The translations under genes were made by a program, and so were the position numbers. From NCBI GenBank assembly GCA_005408345.1, contig SEMN01000017.1:1612001-1676000 (forward strand): 64,000 nucleotides of DNA, in the 5' to 3' direction. Shown here piece after piece: positions 11,353-23,788 of the stretch; position 1 is the first letter of the stretch, and each line of letters starts with the position of its first letter. The stretch comes from Macquaria australasica. Its lineage: Eukaryota > Chordata > Actinopteri > Centrarchiformes > Percichthyidae. The notes under the pieces are model-generated. The model ran no database searches. It was given only the letters and a program-made list of their open reading frames with translations, and was not told the origin of the DNA.

Positions 11353-11645
11353 TAAAGCTGAAACGATTAGTCATTTAATTAATTAGTTGACTGACAAGAT
11401 TAATTGGCAACAATTTTGATAATCCGTTAATCATTTATCATTTTATTAAGACAAATAAGCCCAAAATTCACTGGTTCCAGCTCCTAAAGTGTGACTATTT
11501 TTTGGTTTTCTTACTCTTCTATGACATGAAACTGAATCTCTTAGAGGTTTGCACTGTTGGTGGCTCAAAACAAGCAATGAGAAGAGGTCACCTTGGGCTC
11601 TGCGAAAATGTAATTTTCCCTATTTTCTGATATTGAATAAACCAA
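11353..11645 (-). repeat. hAT-like MITE, reverse orientation, truncated
   Basis: It begins 'aaagctgaaacgattagtc' (reversed 3' terminus) and follows the family through 'cactggttccagctcc' and 'accttgggctctgcgaa'. Similarity is lost near 11645, before the expected 'gttgcagccc' end. Confidence 0.6.
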
Positions 11646-12223
11646 TCGTGAAAATGCATGATATTCTCATATTAACTTTATATCAAAAATATGTTGCAGA
11701 AAGTGAATAAAACAGAAGCCACAAGTTAAACAATATGAATTGGGACTGTAACAGGTTATAACTAATAATTTTGGAGTTGTATGCGTCTTATTCAAAATAG
11801 TCTATGGGTTATGGCCATAGCTCTACTCAGACTTTAACAGTAAGTTACTCAACCATATCCGCCATATGCGCTTGCGCAACTTTGGACAACCATGAGGCTG
11901 TCGAAACATGAACTTCTGATATTTTATGACACAGAAATAAGACAATTAACGCCGACAATATAGCTGGATGTAAACCAGGAGACTAATTTCAGCTTTGCAT
12001 TTTCTGAATGTCCAAATTCAAGTCAGTATCTTGCAGCGTGACGTGACATGGTCGCCGAGATCAGAGTCGACCCTGTTCAAGTCTGAACGACTCGAGGTCC
12101 TGCTGTTTAAACTCACCAACGTCGCCGTGTCGCCGCAAAACCTGCAATTACACTTCGTGCACGTCAGCTGACGATGATTAAAAAGTAAGTTTATGCTACT
12201 TATAATCGGTTTTTCTCACTCAC

Positions 12224-12300
12224 GTCGATATCAAAGCTCGCAGGGCCACGTTCACGTCCTGAGGTCCTGCGGTCTCTGGATGTTTCCGTCACAGCTGAAG
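12224..12300 (-). other. aldh7a1: candidate aldh7a1 5' untranslated exon
   Basis: On the minus strand a stretch from the CpG-rich promoter ends in atatcgac|gtgagt, a strong donor with its boundary at 12224. This pairs with the acceptor at 10617/10618 next to the aldh7a1 ATG and implies a leader intron of about 1.6 kb. A second possible donor (gacgttg|gtgagt, near 12113) could be used instead. The transcription start is not known; 12300 is a guess based on the CCAAT box. Confidence 0.45.
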
Positions 12301-12480
12301 CGCTGACGCTGCCGCTGCGCTGCGCTCTGATTGGACAGGCGCCTCTGCGCAGCGTGGCGCCTGCTTTCGTCGGGCCGATCCGCGCTAACGCGTCTCCTTT
12401 GTTGTGATTAACCGTTCGGCGGTTGCGATTCTGCCGCAGTAACTTGTATTAAGAGAGCCGCGGTCGCGATAATCCAGAGG
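12224..12480. promoter_or_regulatory. divergent CpG-island promoter, aldh7a1 (-) / actl6a (+)
   Basis: A GC- and CpG-rich stretch lies directly before the actl6a ATG and over the inferred aldh7a1 leader. It holds an inverted CCAAT box (ATTGG, 12330-12334) and NRF1-like GCGC words (for example ctgcgcagcg, about 12346). A near-palindromic NRF1-like TGCGCTTGCGCA lies further left at 11867-11878. No TATA box is evident. The layout fits a shared housekeeping promoter firing both ways. Confidence 0.55.
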
Positions 12481-15400
12481 ATGAGTGGCGGGGTGTATGG
12501 AGGCGGTGAGTGGGGTTTTAATGATTAAAGTAAAACAAAACCTGTTGTCCACGTTGTCCCGTTCTCTAGCTTTAGCCAGCTCTGCAGTTAGCTAGCCGTG
12601 CTAGCTTTGCTAACGTTTAGCTCCGCGGTAGACTACAGCTACGTCCTTGCTAGTAGTTTTAATCGCCGCGCGTTTAAGAAAATATTAGTTCGTTAGCGTT
12701 TTAAGTGCGTCGTGTTGTGGCTTACGCTTGGTTTGTTCATGCAGTTATCATGTTATCCAGCCCCGGTGCCGCCTAGCCAGCTAGCAAGGAAATGAATGAA
12801 AGGGGGCTTGTCGGACTCGCGAGCACGTCCCGGTCTGTTTGTGTAACGTTGACGTTAATATCGCTTTCTTAGGTTTGGACAAATGTTTCAAGTATCTCAC
12901 AGTGACTGAACCTCGCAGACGTGAAGTAACTTCTTTGTTAAGTGTACTGTGTTAGTGCTGCTGTCAGCGGTAATGGTAGCTGTACAGTAGGATTCAGATT
13001 AACATCAATGTTTGTGTCGGTTACATTCAGCAACGGGATCCTTGTACAAGCTATAAGTAGCTTCATTACAGTTACTGAAACAGATCTGATGGATCCAGTA
13101 AAGCAGCCTGTGTAGCGAACTGGTGAAAGTTAAGGGGAGAAGTGGGTCTTTCAAATACAATTTGAGTACAAACACCATCCAACTTGAAATGTAACGGTGC
13201 CGCTTTGTGATTTGCATCTTCACACCATTTACTTTATTTGCTTAAGGTAGAAGATGTTAATTATACAAAGGGCGTGCCATTTAAAGTATCAGCTGAGGAG
13301 GCTGTAATAGACAAATCTGTAGCTTTGGCATCTGCAACAATACTGAGTAATATGTTGGTATTTTTACTCTATAAATTCATAATTAAAGTCATAATTGAAT
13401 AGCTTTCTGTTTGTCATAATCTACTAATTTAATTATTTCAGCACAAGTTATCATTCAGTTTTTTATTTTAATATATTCTAATTGTTGAAGCACTGATATC
13501 AACGAATACCTGTAAGACTGAGTACAGATACAGCGGGTAAAATAATTCATTTTTCTCAGTAAATATATTTCTAAAGGTGCTATTGACGTGACATTTTCAC
13601 CAGATGTTGGTAACAACCCAAGTAATCCACACATACAAAGAAACCAAAACAAATAAGTTCAGAAATTAAGTAATGTGTAATAAAATGGAATGACACAGAG
13701 AAAAAGTATTGAACACGCTTACTGAAATGTATTTAATACTTCGTACAAAAGCCTTTGTTGGTAACGACAGCTTCAAAACGCCTCCTGTATGGAGAAACTA
13801 GTCGCATGCATTGCTCAGGTGTGATTTTGGCCCATTCTTCCACACAAACAGTCTTCAAATCTTGGAGGTTCTGTGGGCCTCTTCTATGAACTCTGATCTT
13901 TAGTTCTTTCCATAGATTTTCAATTGGATTCAAGTCGGGTGATTGGCTGGGCCATTCTAGCAGCTTTATTTTCTTTCTCTGAAACCAATTGAGAGTGTCC
14001 TTGGCTGTGTGTTTGGGATCATTGTCTTGCTGAAATATCCACCCTCGTTTCATCTTCAGCACCCTGGTAGATGGCAGGAGATTTTTTTATCAAGAATGTC
14101 TCGGTACATTTTTCCATTCATCCTTCCTTCAGTTATATTTAGTATGCCAGTACCGTATGCTGAAAAACAGCCCCACACCGTGATGTTCCCACCTCCAAAC
14201 TTCACTGTTGGTATGGTGTTTTTGGGGTGATGTGCAGTGCCGTTTGTCCTCCAAACATGGTGTGTATTATGGCATCCAAAGAGTTCAATTTTGGTCTCAT
14301 CTGACCAGACTATATTCTCCCAGTATTTCATAGGCTTGTCCAAATGTTGTGCAGCAAACTTTAAACGAGCTTCAACATGCTTTTTCTTCAGCAGTGGAGT
14401 CTTGCGTGGTGAGCGTGCATACAGGCCATGGTGGTTGAGTGCATTACTTATTGTTTTCTTTGGAACAACTGTACCTGCTAATTCCAGGTCTTTCTGAAGT
14501 TCTCTACAAGTGGTCCTTGGCTCTTGGACAACTCTTCTGATAATTCTTTTCACTCCTCTGTCAGAAATCTTGCGAGGAGCACCTGGTCGTGGCCGGTTTA
14601 TGGTGAAATGATGTTCTTTCCACTTCCGGATTATGGCCCCAACAGTGCTCACTGGAACATTCAGAAGTTTAGAAATCCTTCTGTAACCAGTGCCATCAGT
14701 ATGTTTTGCAACAATAAGGTAGCGAAGGTCTTGAGAGAGCTCTTTGCTTTTACCCATCATGAGATGTTTCTTGTGTGACACCTTGGTAATGAGACACCTT
14801 TTTATAGGCCATCAGTTGGGACTGAACCAGCTAATATTAATTTGCACTGACAAGGGGCAGGATTGCTTTCTAATTACTGATAGATTTCAGCTGGTGTCTT
14901 GGCTTTCCATGCTTTTTTGCACCTCCCTTTCTTCATGTGTTCAATACTTTTTCCGTGTCATTTCACATTATTACACATAACTTAATTTATGGACATCTAT
15001 GGTTTGATTTCTTTGCATGTGTGGATTGCATGGGTTGTTGCTGACATTTGGTGAAAATTTCATTACAATAGCCCCATTACAAATATATTTACTGAGAAAA
15101 ATGGTGACGTGTAAACGCTGTACATGTGTAAAACAGGTTGTGGCGTAAGATCACAAAAATGGTAATGCCACTAAAAAGTGTGGGCTAGGTATAAATATCT
15201 GATGTGTTTAGTTTACATTTCATGTAATGTTGTATAGTGTGGTGATGGGAATATATTGGGTGGGGGAAAATAGAAAAATATTGTTTAAGAAATTGCTCTT
15301 TATGTACTAAATTCAAAGAAAAATATATTGCAAAAAGTAAAATGCCATTTGTCATTTTAGAGACTTAGAAACTTAAACTCTTAATGAGTCTTTCAGTATT

Positions 15401-18400
15401 TGTTGAAGTAAACTGTACTGACCTTTCTCTTGGGTGGATATTTTTTTCACAGATAAGCATGTACAAGCAAGCAAACTAAATACACATATAATTGAAAAAT
15501 GGCTGATATATTGTATATCATTGCATCCCTAGCTGTGATCATTGTGAAAGTGATAAATTTACAGTTTAAATCAAATTCACAGCAATTCTCTCATTTCTGC
15601 AGATGAGGTGGGAGCTTTGGTGTTCGACATTGGCTCATACTCTGTACGAGCTGGCTATGCAGGAGAAGACTGTCCCAAGGTAAGTGGATCAGTCAAGTGA
15701 CCTGATTAACTATGTGTCTTTTCTTCCTCTGTGCATCTTCATCTTCCCTCCGGGGGTTACACCAATGTCAAGAAATGAGGGCTGACTGTCACCCTGGAGA
15801 CAGACGGCATAAATTGAGTTCCGATCGTTCTGGAGTACTTGCTGGGTTTTGATTTATCTGTGCTTTAGGTGGAGATCTTCATTGTGTAAATATCAGTTTG
15901 ATAAGTGTCTGAGATGGACACTGATTGGCCATATTCTCATTAATCTATGTAATATTGGCCTTATGCAAATACCACAGTATGATAAACCTTGGTCATTATC
16001 TATAGTGGGAAAAAGTATAAATTATGTGCCATATAATGCTAAATCCTACAACATAACCCCCCCATCCTTCCTCTTCCCTGTTTGTTTTCAAAAATAATAT
16101 ACATACATTATCTTCACACACCATCACAATGTGACCTCAATAATGTGTGAGGTTCTAGTTGGTATGCCAGTCCTGCTTTGGTGGAAAGAGTAGCTATGAA
16201 AGCATACTATAGTAATCATGGTATTGATTCTGATTAGGGCTGCAGCTAACAATTATTGTCCAAATAGATTAATGTTACAATTAATCTATTTAGTCTATAA
16301 ATGTCTATCACAGGTTCCCAGAGCCCAAGTTGACTTATTCAAATGTTTTGTTTTGTCGACCAGCAGTCCAAAACCCAAAGATATCAAGTCTAATATCAGA
16401 GAAAATTAAGAAAACCAACAAATATTCACATTTTTTGGCAATTCGGCTTACACTAATGAATTTAATGATTAATCGATTACCAAAATGGTTGCCAATTGGT
16501 TTTCTGTCGATAGACTAATTGATTAGTTGACCAATTGTTTCAGCTCTAATTGTAATATTTAATATTCCCCTCTGGTTTGACCCGAGCTGCTGTAATAAGC
16601 CTTTTTCACAGAAAATACTTTGACATGTCATGGTAGGAAAAGCACAGTGTAAAAATGAATGATGGCTGAATTCCATTTAGCTGCTTCAGTTTCAGGGTCC
16701 TGGTGTTGTGCATCCTAACTCACTGTGACTTACCGGGACACTTAAATAGAACAGAACCATTGTTAATGTCTTTAGTAACACCTGTGCTTTGCCTACTATG
16801 ACGTCAAAGTAACTGATGCAAAAAAAAAGCTTATGGGACAACTTAAGTCCTCCTGGCTTTGAGTTGCGATATGCAAACATTGTTTATGCAGGATGAATTA
16901 GTCAGTAGAAGCCAGAATGAAATTAGGTACTTTTGAGCATTTCAAAATAGTTGTAATCTTTGTCTTTATAAGTCAGAAGAGCATTGCCTCACCTTCATAG
17001 TTTCACAAAATGGGAATTTTTTATTCATGTTTTGGGATGGATCTTATCTTCTCATATAGGTTTTATTAAATTTTTGTTCTTATGATTGATATTGGTATAC
17101 CAGGTCGTTTGACAATGTCTTGACCTGTATTCCGTCCTGTTTTGTTTTGTCTCGGCACAGGCGGACTTCCCCACGGTGATAGGTGTGACCCTTGACCGAG
17201 AGGATGGCAGCACGCCCATGGAGACGGACGGTGACAAGGGCAAGCAGAGTGGGACCACCTACTATATTGATACCAACCAGCTGAGGGTACCCAGGGAGAA
17301 CATGGAGGTCATGTCTCCACTCAAGAATGGCATGAGTGAGTGTTGACTAGTGGCGTGTGATTATTATTATTTTTTATTTTTCATGCATTAAAATCCAAAG
17401 AACATTTTGTTTTTTTAACTGCCATGTTCCTGGTTGTGGTAAATAGTGAGTGGACAGTAATATCACATAAAGGCAGAATTCGGTTCATAATCCAAATGTA
17501 ATGGATTGACCAGGTTGTTTCAAAATGTTCTGCTGTATTTGTGCAATGCTGAGAAATGACAGAATATACAACCCATGTGAACATACATGGGTTGTGTGTA
17601 AGTGAGCGGTCAAGAGAGACCATGACTGTTTTCTGTCATGATCTGTGACGTAAACTCAGCAATGAATATTTATAATCCTGTCTGCTTGATCCATATCCAT
17701 AATTAGACTGTTTTGGTTTGACGACCGACTTTGTAGACCAACTCATCACAACCCTGACTGACGTATAGATGACTGCTGTTCATCATGAATATTAATGAGA
17801 TATTTGAAGACCAAGGCAACTCATTATCATGAGCCCTCCCGTCTAGTGTCCTCTTGATAGAAGGCAGACCCCTTTCTGTCCTGGGTTTACCGCCATGTCT
17901 GCCTGACAGCGATCACATTTTCCCAACCTCATTTGTTCTTGTCTAAATCTTGGATCTTTGGATCGAACATTCAAAGCCAAATGTGGGTCGCATGTCCAGT
18001 GCTATCAGCGCTGAACTAGAGACTCTGTCTAACTGGAGCTGTTATCCTTAAAAACTCCCTATTGTATCTTGGATTATTTTCACATGCTTTGGTCTGAAGC
18101 TCAGTTTCACTCTCAAATTGTCATTTGTTTGAGGTTATTTAGCTAAAACCATATTAGGTAACTACATCTGCAGCTGTCCCATGACTATTCTTTTGATTAA
18201 TGAATTATTTGTCGATAAAATTTCCCCCAAAACAGTAAAAAATGCTCGTTCCAATTTCCCAGAGCCCACAGTGAGGTTTTCAAATAACTTAAATCCAAAT
18301 AACTAAAATTAAACTGAAATAACTGAAGCTGGAACCAGTTAATGTTGGCCTTTGTCTTTGATAAATGCTTTAAACGTTAATCAGTTAATTGTAGTACAAT

Positions 18401-21400
18401 TGTTGCCAATTAATTTCTTGTCTGTTGACTGATCAGGTAATTGCACAGTCATTTCCCTTCTGTCCAAAACGTTTAAAGCCAAGCTGGAATTCTCTACTAC
18501 GAATGCGACATTTTGCAGGTGTGCTGGATTTCTGTCACCCCAGGAGGTATCAGCAACAGCGGATATGAAAGGAGCGCTCCAGTGCACTGACCTAGCTGAT
18601 GATGCTCATCAGAATCTGGTCCAGTGGAGTTTGGCTGTGGGGCTATTTAGAGACGAGTGTGACACCAATATTTAATTGCAGCAGAACAGCACCGTGGGAC
18701 CACAGGCTCCCTCAGAGGGCTGACCTGGAACACTTGTGCCTGGTGCTCAAATTATTATCTAAAAAAGCTCATCGTCGCTCTATTTTCTCCACCATCTGAC
18801 CCAGCGATGATGATGATGAAAGATGGATGTTTTTTGTGACATTAATTTTTATTTTTTATTTTTTTGTAGGCCTGTAGCCACGAATAAAGTAAACAGAGCT
18901 GCTATATGCTCACAGTTTATCTTTGTTGTGTAAAGAAAATATTTGGATTGCTCTCTGTTTGAAACACCTATATTTTTTATTGATGTTTCCACCAATAACT
19001 GCACGCTATTTCCCAAAACTAAATGTTGAATTTGAATGTTGATATCTTTGGATATCTCATGTTTAGCACAGATAACTGTTGTCCTTTGTCTCACCCGTAT
19101 AATAGCTAAAAATAGTATATCAGTAGTAATTTGACAGTGATTTGACATTTAACAAGCCCTGTCCTTGTTTTCTCTTCTGTCCCGTGCACAGTTGAGGACT
19201 GGGACAGTTTCCAGGCCATTTTGGATCACACCTACAAGATGCACTTCAAATCTGAACCCAGCCTGCATCCAGTGCTCATGTCAGAAGCATCGGTGAGTTA
19301 GCATTTGTATGAGCTGGAGTCTGAACAACACTGGTTGCTTATTCAGTGATTGAATCAAGGCCAAACAGTATTCACATAGTTTGAATTTATCAGCTAGATC
19401 TGAGTCCTCTTAAAGTTAAGTTTTTTAAAGTCCTGTTCTGTATTCAAATATGAACTTGTTAGTTTAAATACTCATAGTAGCTGGTGACCTTTCGAGATGC
19501 TCTTTGTTTTAGCTGTAATCAAGAGTATGGTGGATTTGAAGCGAGGAGTTTGTTTCCTGCGCTGGTCCTCATCACCTTAGTAGTTTGTGTTGTGCTGACA
19601 ATAATCTGTTTTGTGTCTGCAGTGGAACACACGAGCAAAACGAGAGAAACTAACAGAGCTGATGTTTGAACATTACAACATTCCTGCGTTCTTTCTCTGC
19701 AAATCAGCTGTGCTATCTGCGTATCCTTTACTATTTCACTTCATCCAGAAACAGATGGGACAGAGTCATTAATAATGACTCATTAAGTTGTCCCTTTATT
19801 GTTGGACAGTGGTGTCAGAGTACTGTTTCTCTTATGACAAGTCTGTTGAACTAATTCTGCATCTGTTATATGTTGAACTGTATTACATTTCCTTTACTCT
19901 GAGCATACAAGCTTTGCCAATGGGCGGTCTACAGGCTTGGTCCTGGACAGCGGAGCCACACACACCACAGCAATTCCGGTGCATGATGGCTACGTCCTGC
20001 AGCAAGGTGACCAATTATCATAACATCATTCATCAAAGTTGACAATCTGCCTGTAGATTTTACTTGATTTACATATAAACCAGGGAGGGGATTCATCTCT
20101 TAAGAGGATTAATGTACATGTTATAGTCCTAAATTCTTCATTTTCTTCAGATTGTTCTTATGGTCTATGATTTATGTTGCCATCTGCTGGTTGGAGCTTG
20201 CATCTCAGCCTTGCCAATCAAGCCGTTTGTTCCTACGAATGTTCAGTTATTACAAGCTTCTGTTACCATTGTGAACTATTGTTGGACACGAGTAATTTGC
20301 AGTGAGCCATCAAGTTTGTTAATCTCTTATGATTCAAATAACTCTGTGTAAATGGTGCCTGGTTTAAATCACTTTCCTGGATGAAACTAAATCATGGTGT
20401 AGAACAGTAATAAAGCTTTCTGGTACAAAGCTATTTGAGTCAGAGCTGCAATGAAACAAAAAGAGGAGAGTGATTCAGCAGATTGCCAGTCTAAAGAACT
20501 TGGTGTAATTAAGGGCACATTATGGTCATAGTGATGTATCAAGTTGAGCAAGTTGAAACAGACTGTAGAGTAGCTGTGTTATATGTAAACATGGTAGAGA
20601 TTTACTGTGTTCCCTTTGAGTCATGTGTTGTTTATTCTCTCTGACAGGAATCGTCAAATCGCCCCTGGCTGGAGACTTCATGAGCATGCAGTGTAGGGAG
20701 CTTTTTCAAGAGTTAAATGTTGAAATAATCCCCCCTTACATGATTGCATCAAAGGTAAGATCATATTTTTAATGTGTGGAAACCTCATTTTAGAGAATTG
20801 AATTTCAGTGTTTGACTGGTGCAATGGTATATTTTAAATAATCTAGTGAAAGTATTAGGCATATATATTGCTCCAGTCTGAAACCTGCTGTTTTAACAAG
20901 TTTTTTTTATTGCACATGCAAGTGGCATTCAAGTCAGATGCTTGCAGACTTGGAATAAACAGTAACTGGAAAAAGTAAATATTCATGTATATTTTTACCT
21001 GTTCGGGGTGCAGGACAAGTGAAGATAGTGTCTTAGAAATACTCTTGGATGAACAAACCTGCATTTACTAATGCAGTTTACACAAAAACGGCTTTATAAT
21101 ATAACGGTCTGTATTGGTCCTTATTGTCATCTTCTTTTATACCAGACAATGTCAACCACAGTGTTTGTCATTACAGGATCCAGTGCGGGAGGGATCCCCA
21201 GCCAGCTGGAAGAAAAAGGAGAAACTACCTCAAGTCACCCGCTCATGGCACAACTACATGTGTAATGTAAGCAGCAAACTCTTAGACTCCTCTACATTTG
21301 TGGTATCCTTGCAGTGATAAAGGAACTGATTTGGTTGGTATGTATTGTGTTTTGTCGAATGTGTGTCAACTTGTCCTTTCTTAATGTTTACAGTGTGTGA

Positions 21401-23788
21401 TCCAGGACTTCCAGGCATCTGTGCTGCAGGTGTCAGACTCGCCATATGATGAACAGTAAGAGCATTATTTGCAATATGAATATGAATCTGTCCTTTATTT
21501 AGACATGTTTTACTCCAGTTCAACAGATGCCCACTATCTGGCCTCTGTATGGACCAGATACAGCAGTATAGTGCGTAGTCTTAAAACCTGCAAGTATTTG
21601 AGCCATGGGTTCCCACACCAATGCTTTTTCCCCCACATGGTTTTCACTTTATGTAAAAAAATAAAGGAGTGTCGGGTTTTTGTCAACCTGTCATGGTTTA
21701 TTTCACAATAAAAACCCTCATTCTATGGAGCGTTCGCATGCTAAAAGTATATATCGTCTGAAAGGTTAAAATGCCAGTTTCATCCCAAAATAAGTAACTC
21801 ACAGATAACCCCCCTCTCTTTCATCAGGGTTGCTGCACAGATGCCCACAGTGCACTATGAGCTGCCCAACGGCTACAACTGTGACTTTGGTGCTGAGAGG
21901 CTGAAGATCCCAGAGGGGCTGTTTGACCCCTCTAATGCCAAGGTGTGTGCACGCTCAGATTGAATGCTCCATTAGTTTAATTGTGGAGGTAACAGGGCAG
22001 CCAAAATAGCTAAACGTACTCTATGACTGAATACTGCTCTAAATAAGGAAAGCTCTGATATGAGAAGTTGTTTTAAGTGACCAAATGTGTTGCTTTTTAT
22101 ATGTAATGAATTTGTTTTGTGAAAATGTAATTTAGTGTTTTTGTTTGTTCTGATCACTTCAGGGCCTGTCTGGAAACACCATGTTGGGGGTTGGCCATGT
22201 GGTGACGACCAGCGTGGGAATGTGTGACATTGACATCCGGCCGGTAATTATCTAGATGTTTTAAACATGGGTTGCAAAGTTTTTTGGTGGCAAAAATATA
22301 TTTCCTAAGACACATGAGTTTTACTTTATCCATTTAAATGATGCTCCTAATTAGAGTGAATTTCAAATGACTGAACAGGTAAAGGTTTAGGCCAACCTGC
22401 AGCTTCAACTACAAAAGAACGGAAAACACAGTTCAAAAACAACAGCGCCTTTAATTTTCATTTATTTGTTCTGCTCAAGACTTCTGGCCAGTAGTAGCTG
22501 AATGCAACACATTTTCTATACTACTCTGGGGGATGTCAACAAATATCTGAAAATGCAGGACATCACTGTCTGAAGTAGATGTAGACAAGGCTGGTTGAGG
22601 CAAATTGGGTATGCCCAAAAAATACGTACTACTCCTGGAATTCAGTCATTGTCACTGTTTGATGTCTGACAAAGTGAGGCTATCAGAGAATTTGTTCGAC
22701 ATTTGATAAGAGGCAGAGTGTGTGTGTTCAGCGTTGCTTTAAAACCAGAAACTCTCATTTGCTGACCTTTGCCTTGTGTCTCAGGGTCTGTATGGCAGCG
22801 TGGTGGTGACTGGAGGAAACACGCTCATTCAGGGCTTCACAGACCGACTGAACAGAGAGCTCTCCCAGAAAACCCCTCCGGTGAGTTGATGCCTCTTCTT
22901 CCTCACACATTCTGATTAACGTTATGATCTGATCTTAGGCTTTAGTCAATGATAGACTGCAAATTCAAACTACAGCGCTGCTTGTTGTTGTCGTCATCTA
23001 AAAAACACACTGCTGTTCTTTGAGAATTTAATTTTAATTCACAACAAAAGTATTCATTTATGCACACTTTAATGTGGTGTGATCTTTTAAACACATCGCT
23101 GAGGACTACTCTATTTCCTGCCAGAGTTTGACATGTTTGTCTGTGATTTGCAGAGCATGAGGCTGAAGCTGATAGCCAACAACACTACAGTGGAGCGCCG
23201 GTTCAGTGCCTGGATAGGAGGCTCCATCCTGGCATCACTCGTAAGGACACACAGCAGATAAAACTGCTATAAGAATATATCAACATTTCAAAAAAGGCTT
23301 TTTTAAACTTTATGATACTAGTTGTTGAGGTAAAGGAAGCTGTCTCTAAAACACTGATGGGATTTAAAGCAGCACCTGGTGACATGGCTCTTGGACCATC
23401 AGGCTACCACTAGCTGATGTGTTTTATAATGGAGGCAAAGTGTCTGCACAGGAGCATCATGGCATTCATACCCAAAGATTTTTTTTTCAGTAAGGAAAGA
23501 CTTTTTTTTTTACTTTGGACCCCCATTTTCTGTAATTTGATAAAAGTGGTGGCTAAGTGCGTGAGAGCTGTATTTAAGTTCACACGTCCACTTCGCTCTA
23601 CAGCTTTGTCTTTAGTTATGCGTGTGTATTCCAAACCAGTTGCATTCCTGCCTCTCTTGTTTTTATCCTGATGTATGCAAACTAAACATGTTTTCTCTGT
23701 CTGTCAGGGAACCTTCCAGCAAATGTGGATCTCCAAACAGGAGTACGAAGAGGGAGGAAAGCAGTGTGTGGACAGGAAGTGCCCTTGA
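12481..23788 (+). CDS. actl6a: actin-like protein 6A (BAF53A), 14 exons
   Basis: A nuclear actin-related subunit of BAF/PBAF, INO80 and TIP60 chromatin complexes. Coding exons: 12481-12505, 15603-15679, 17161-17335, 19192-19292, 19623-19720, 19912-20006, 20648-20754, 21177-21266, 21394-21455, 21828-21942, 22163-22243, 22785-22880, 23154-23240, 23708-23788. They join in frame to 429 aa, the same length as human ACTL6A, and all introns are GT-AG. The protein starts [20 protein letters not shown], has actin-fold nucleotide motifs LDSGATHTT (170-178) and GGNTLIQGF (352-360), and ends KQCVDRKCP. The 60-90 region (ETDGDKGKQ, YYIDTNQLRVPRENM) resembles ACTL6A more than the neuronal paralogue ACTL6B, although a few residues (for example I after KNGM) are B-like. 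The mrpl47-ndufb5-usp13 synteny settles it as actl6a. Confidence 0.97.
13531..15120 (-). mobile_element. Tc1/mariner transposon with long inverted repeats
   Basis: A 1,590-bp element in actl6a intron 1, flanked by TA dinucleotides (13529-13530 and 15121-15122), the Tc1/mariner target site. Both ends begin CAGCG reading inward. The terminal inverted repeats are about 186 and 184 bp (13531-13716 and 14937-15120), sharing 'tttttctcagtaaatata', 'attttcacca' and 'aaaaagtattgaacac'. The transposase frame lies between them on the minus strand, opposite to actl6a. The size and TIR length fit the long-TIR Tc1 group of fish elements. Confidence 0.92.
13733..14781 (-). pseudogene. Tc1-like transposase, broken by one frameshift
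   Basis: A DDE transposase that would cut and paste the surrounding element. The first segment (14056-14781) has the N-terminal paired-type helix-turn-helix (RRISKLLNVPVSTVGAII), a PRPGAPRK linker and the first catalytic Asp in WSDETK. The second (13733-14062) carries the second Asp in QQDNDPKHT and the Glu in SPDLNPIENLW. Both segments are otherwise open. The break lies at a run of seven T (14082-14088; A on the coding strand), one base longer than an in-frame reading allows. This is a recent single-base lesion, and the copy is probably inactive unless helped in trans. Confidence 0.9.
16235..16548 (+). repeat. hAT-like MITE, forward, actl6a intron 2
   Basis: 314 bp from tagggctgcagc to tttcagctcta. 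The flanking 8-mers attctgat (16227-16234) and attgtaat (16549-16556) match at 6 of 8 positions, as expected for an ageing target duplication. Confidence 0.7.
16593..16810 (+). repeat. dispersed repeat, copy 2, actl6a intron 2
   Basis: Direct-orientation partner of 7335-7559, sharing 'gatggctgaattccattt' and 'agctgcttcagtttcagg' exactly. The family is not identified. Confidence 0.65.
18168..18455 (+). repeat. hAT-like MITE, forward, diverged, actl6a intron 3
   Basis: It contains the family landmarks 'cagctgtcccatgactatt', 'aatttcccagagcccaca' and 'gttgccaattaatttc', ending near 'cagtcatttc'. Older and more diverged than the copy at 10744. Confidence 0.55.

Noticed and set aside
12481..23788. 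Alternative assignment as actl6b
   Set aside because: A few residues are B-like, but the 60-90 region and the mrpl47-ndufb5-usp13 neighbours fit actl6a.
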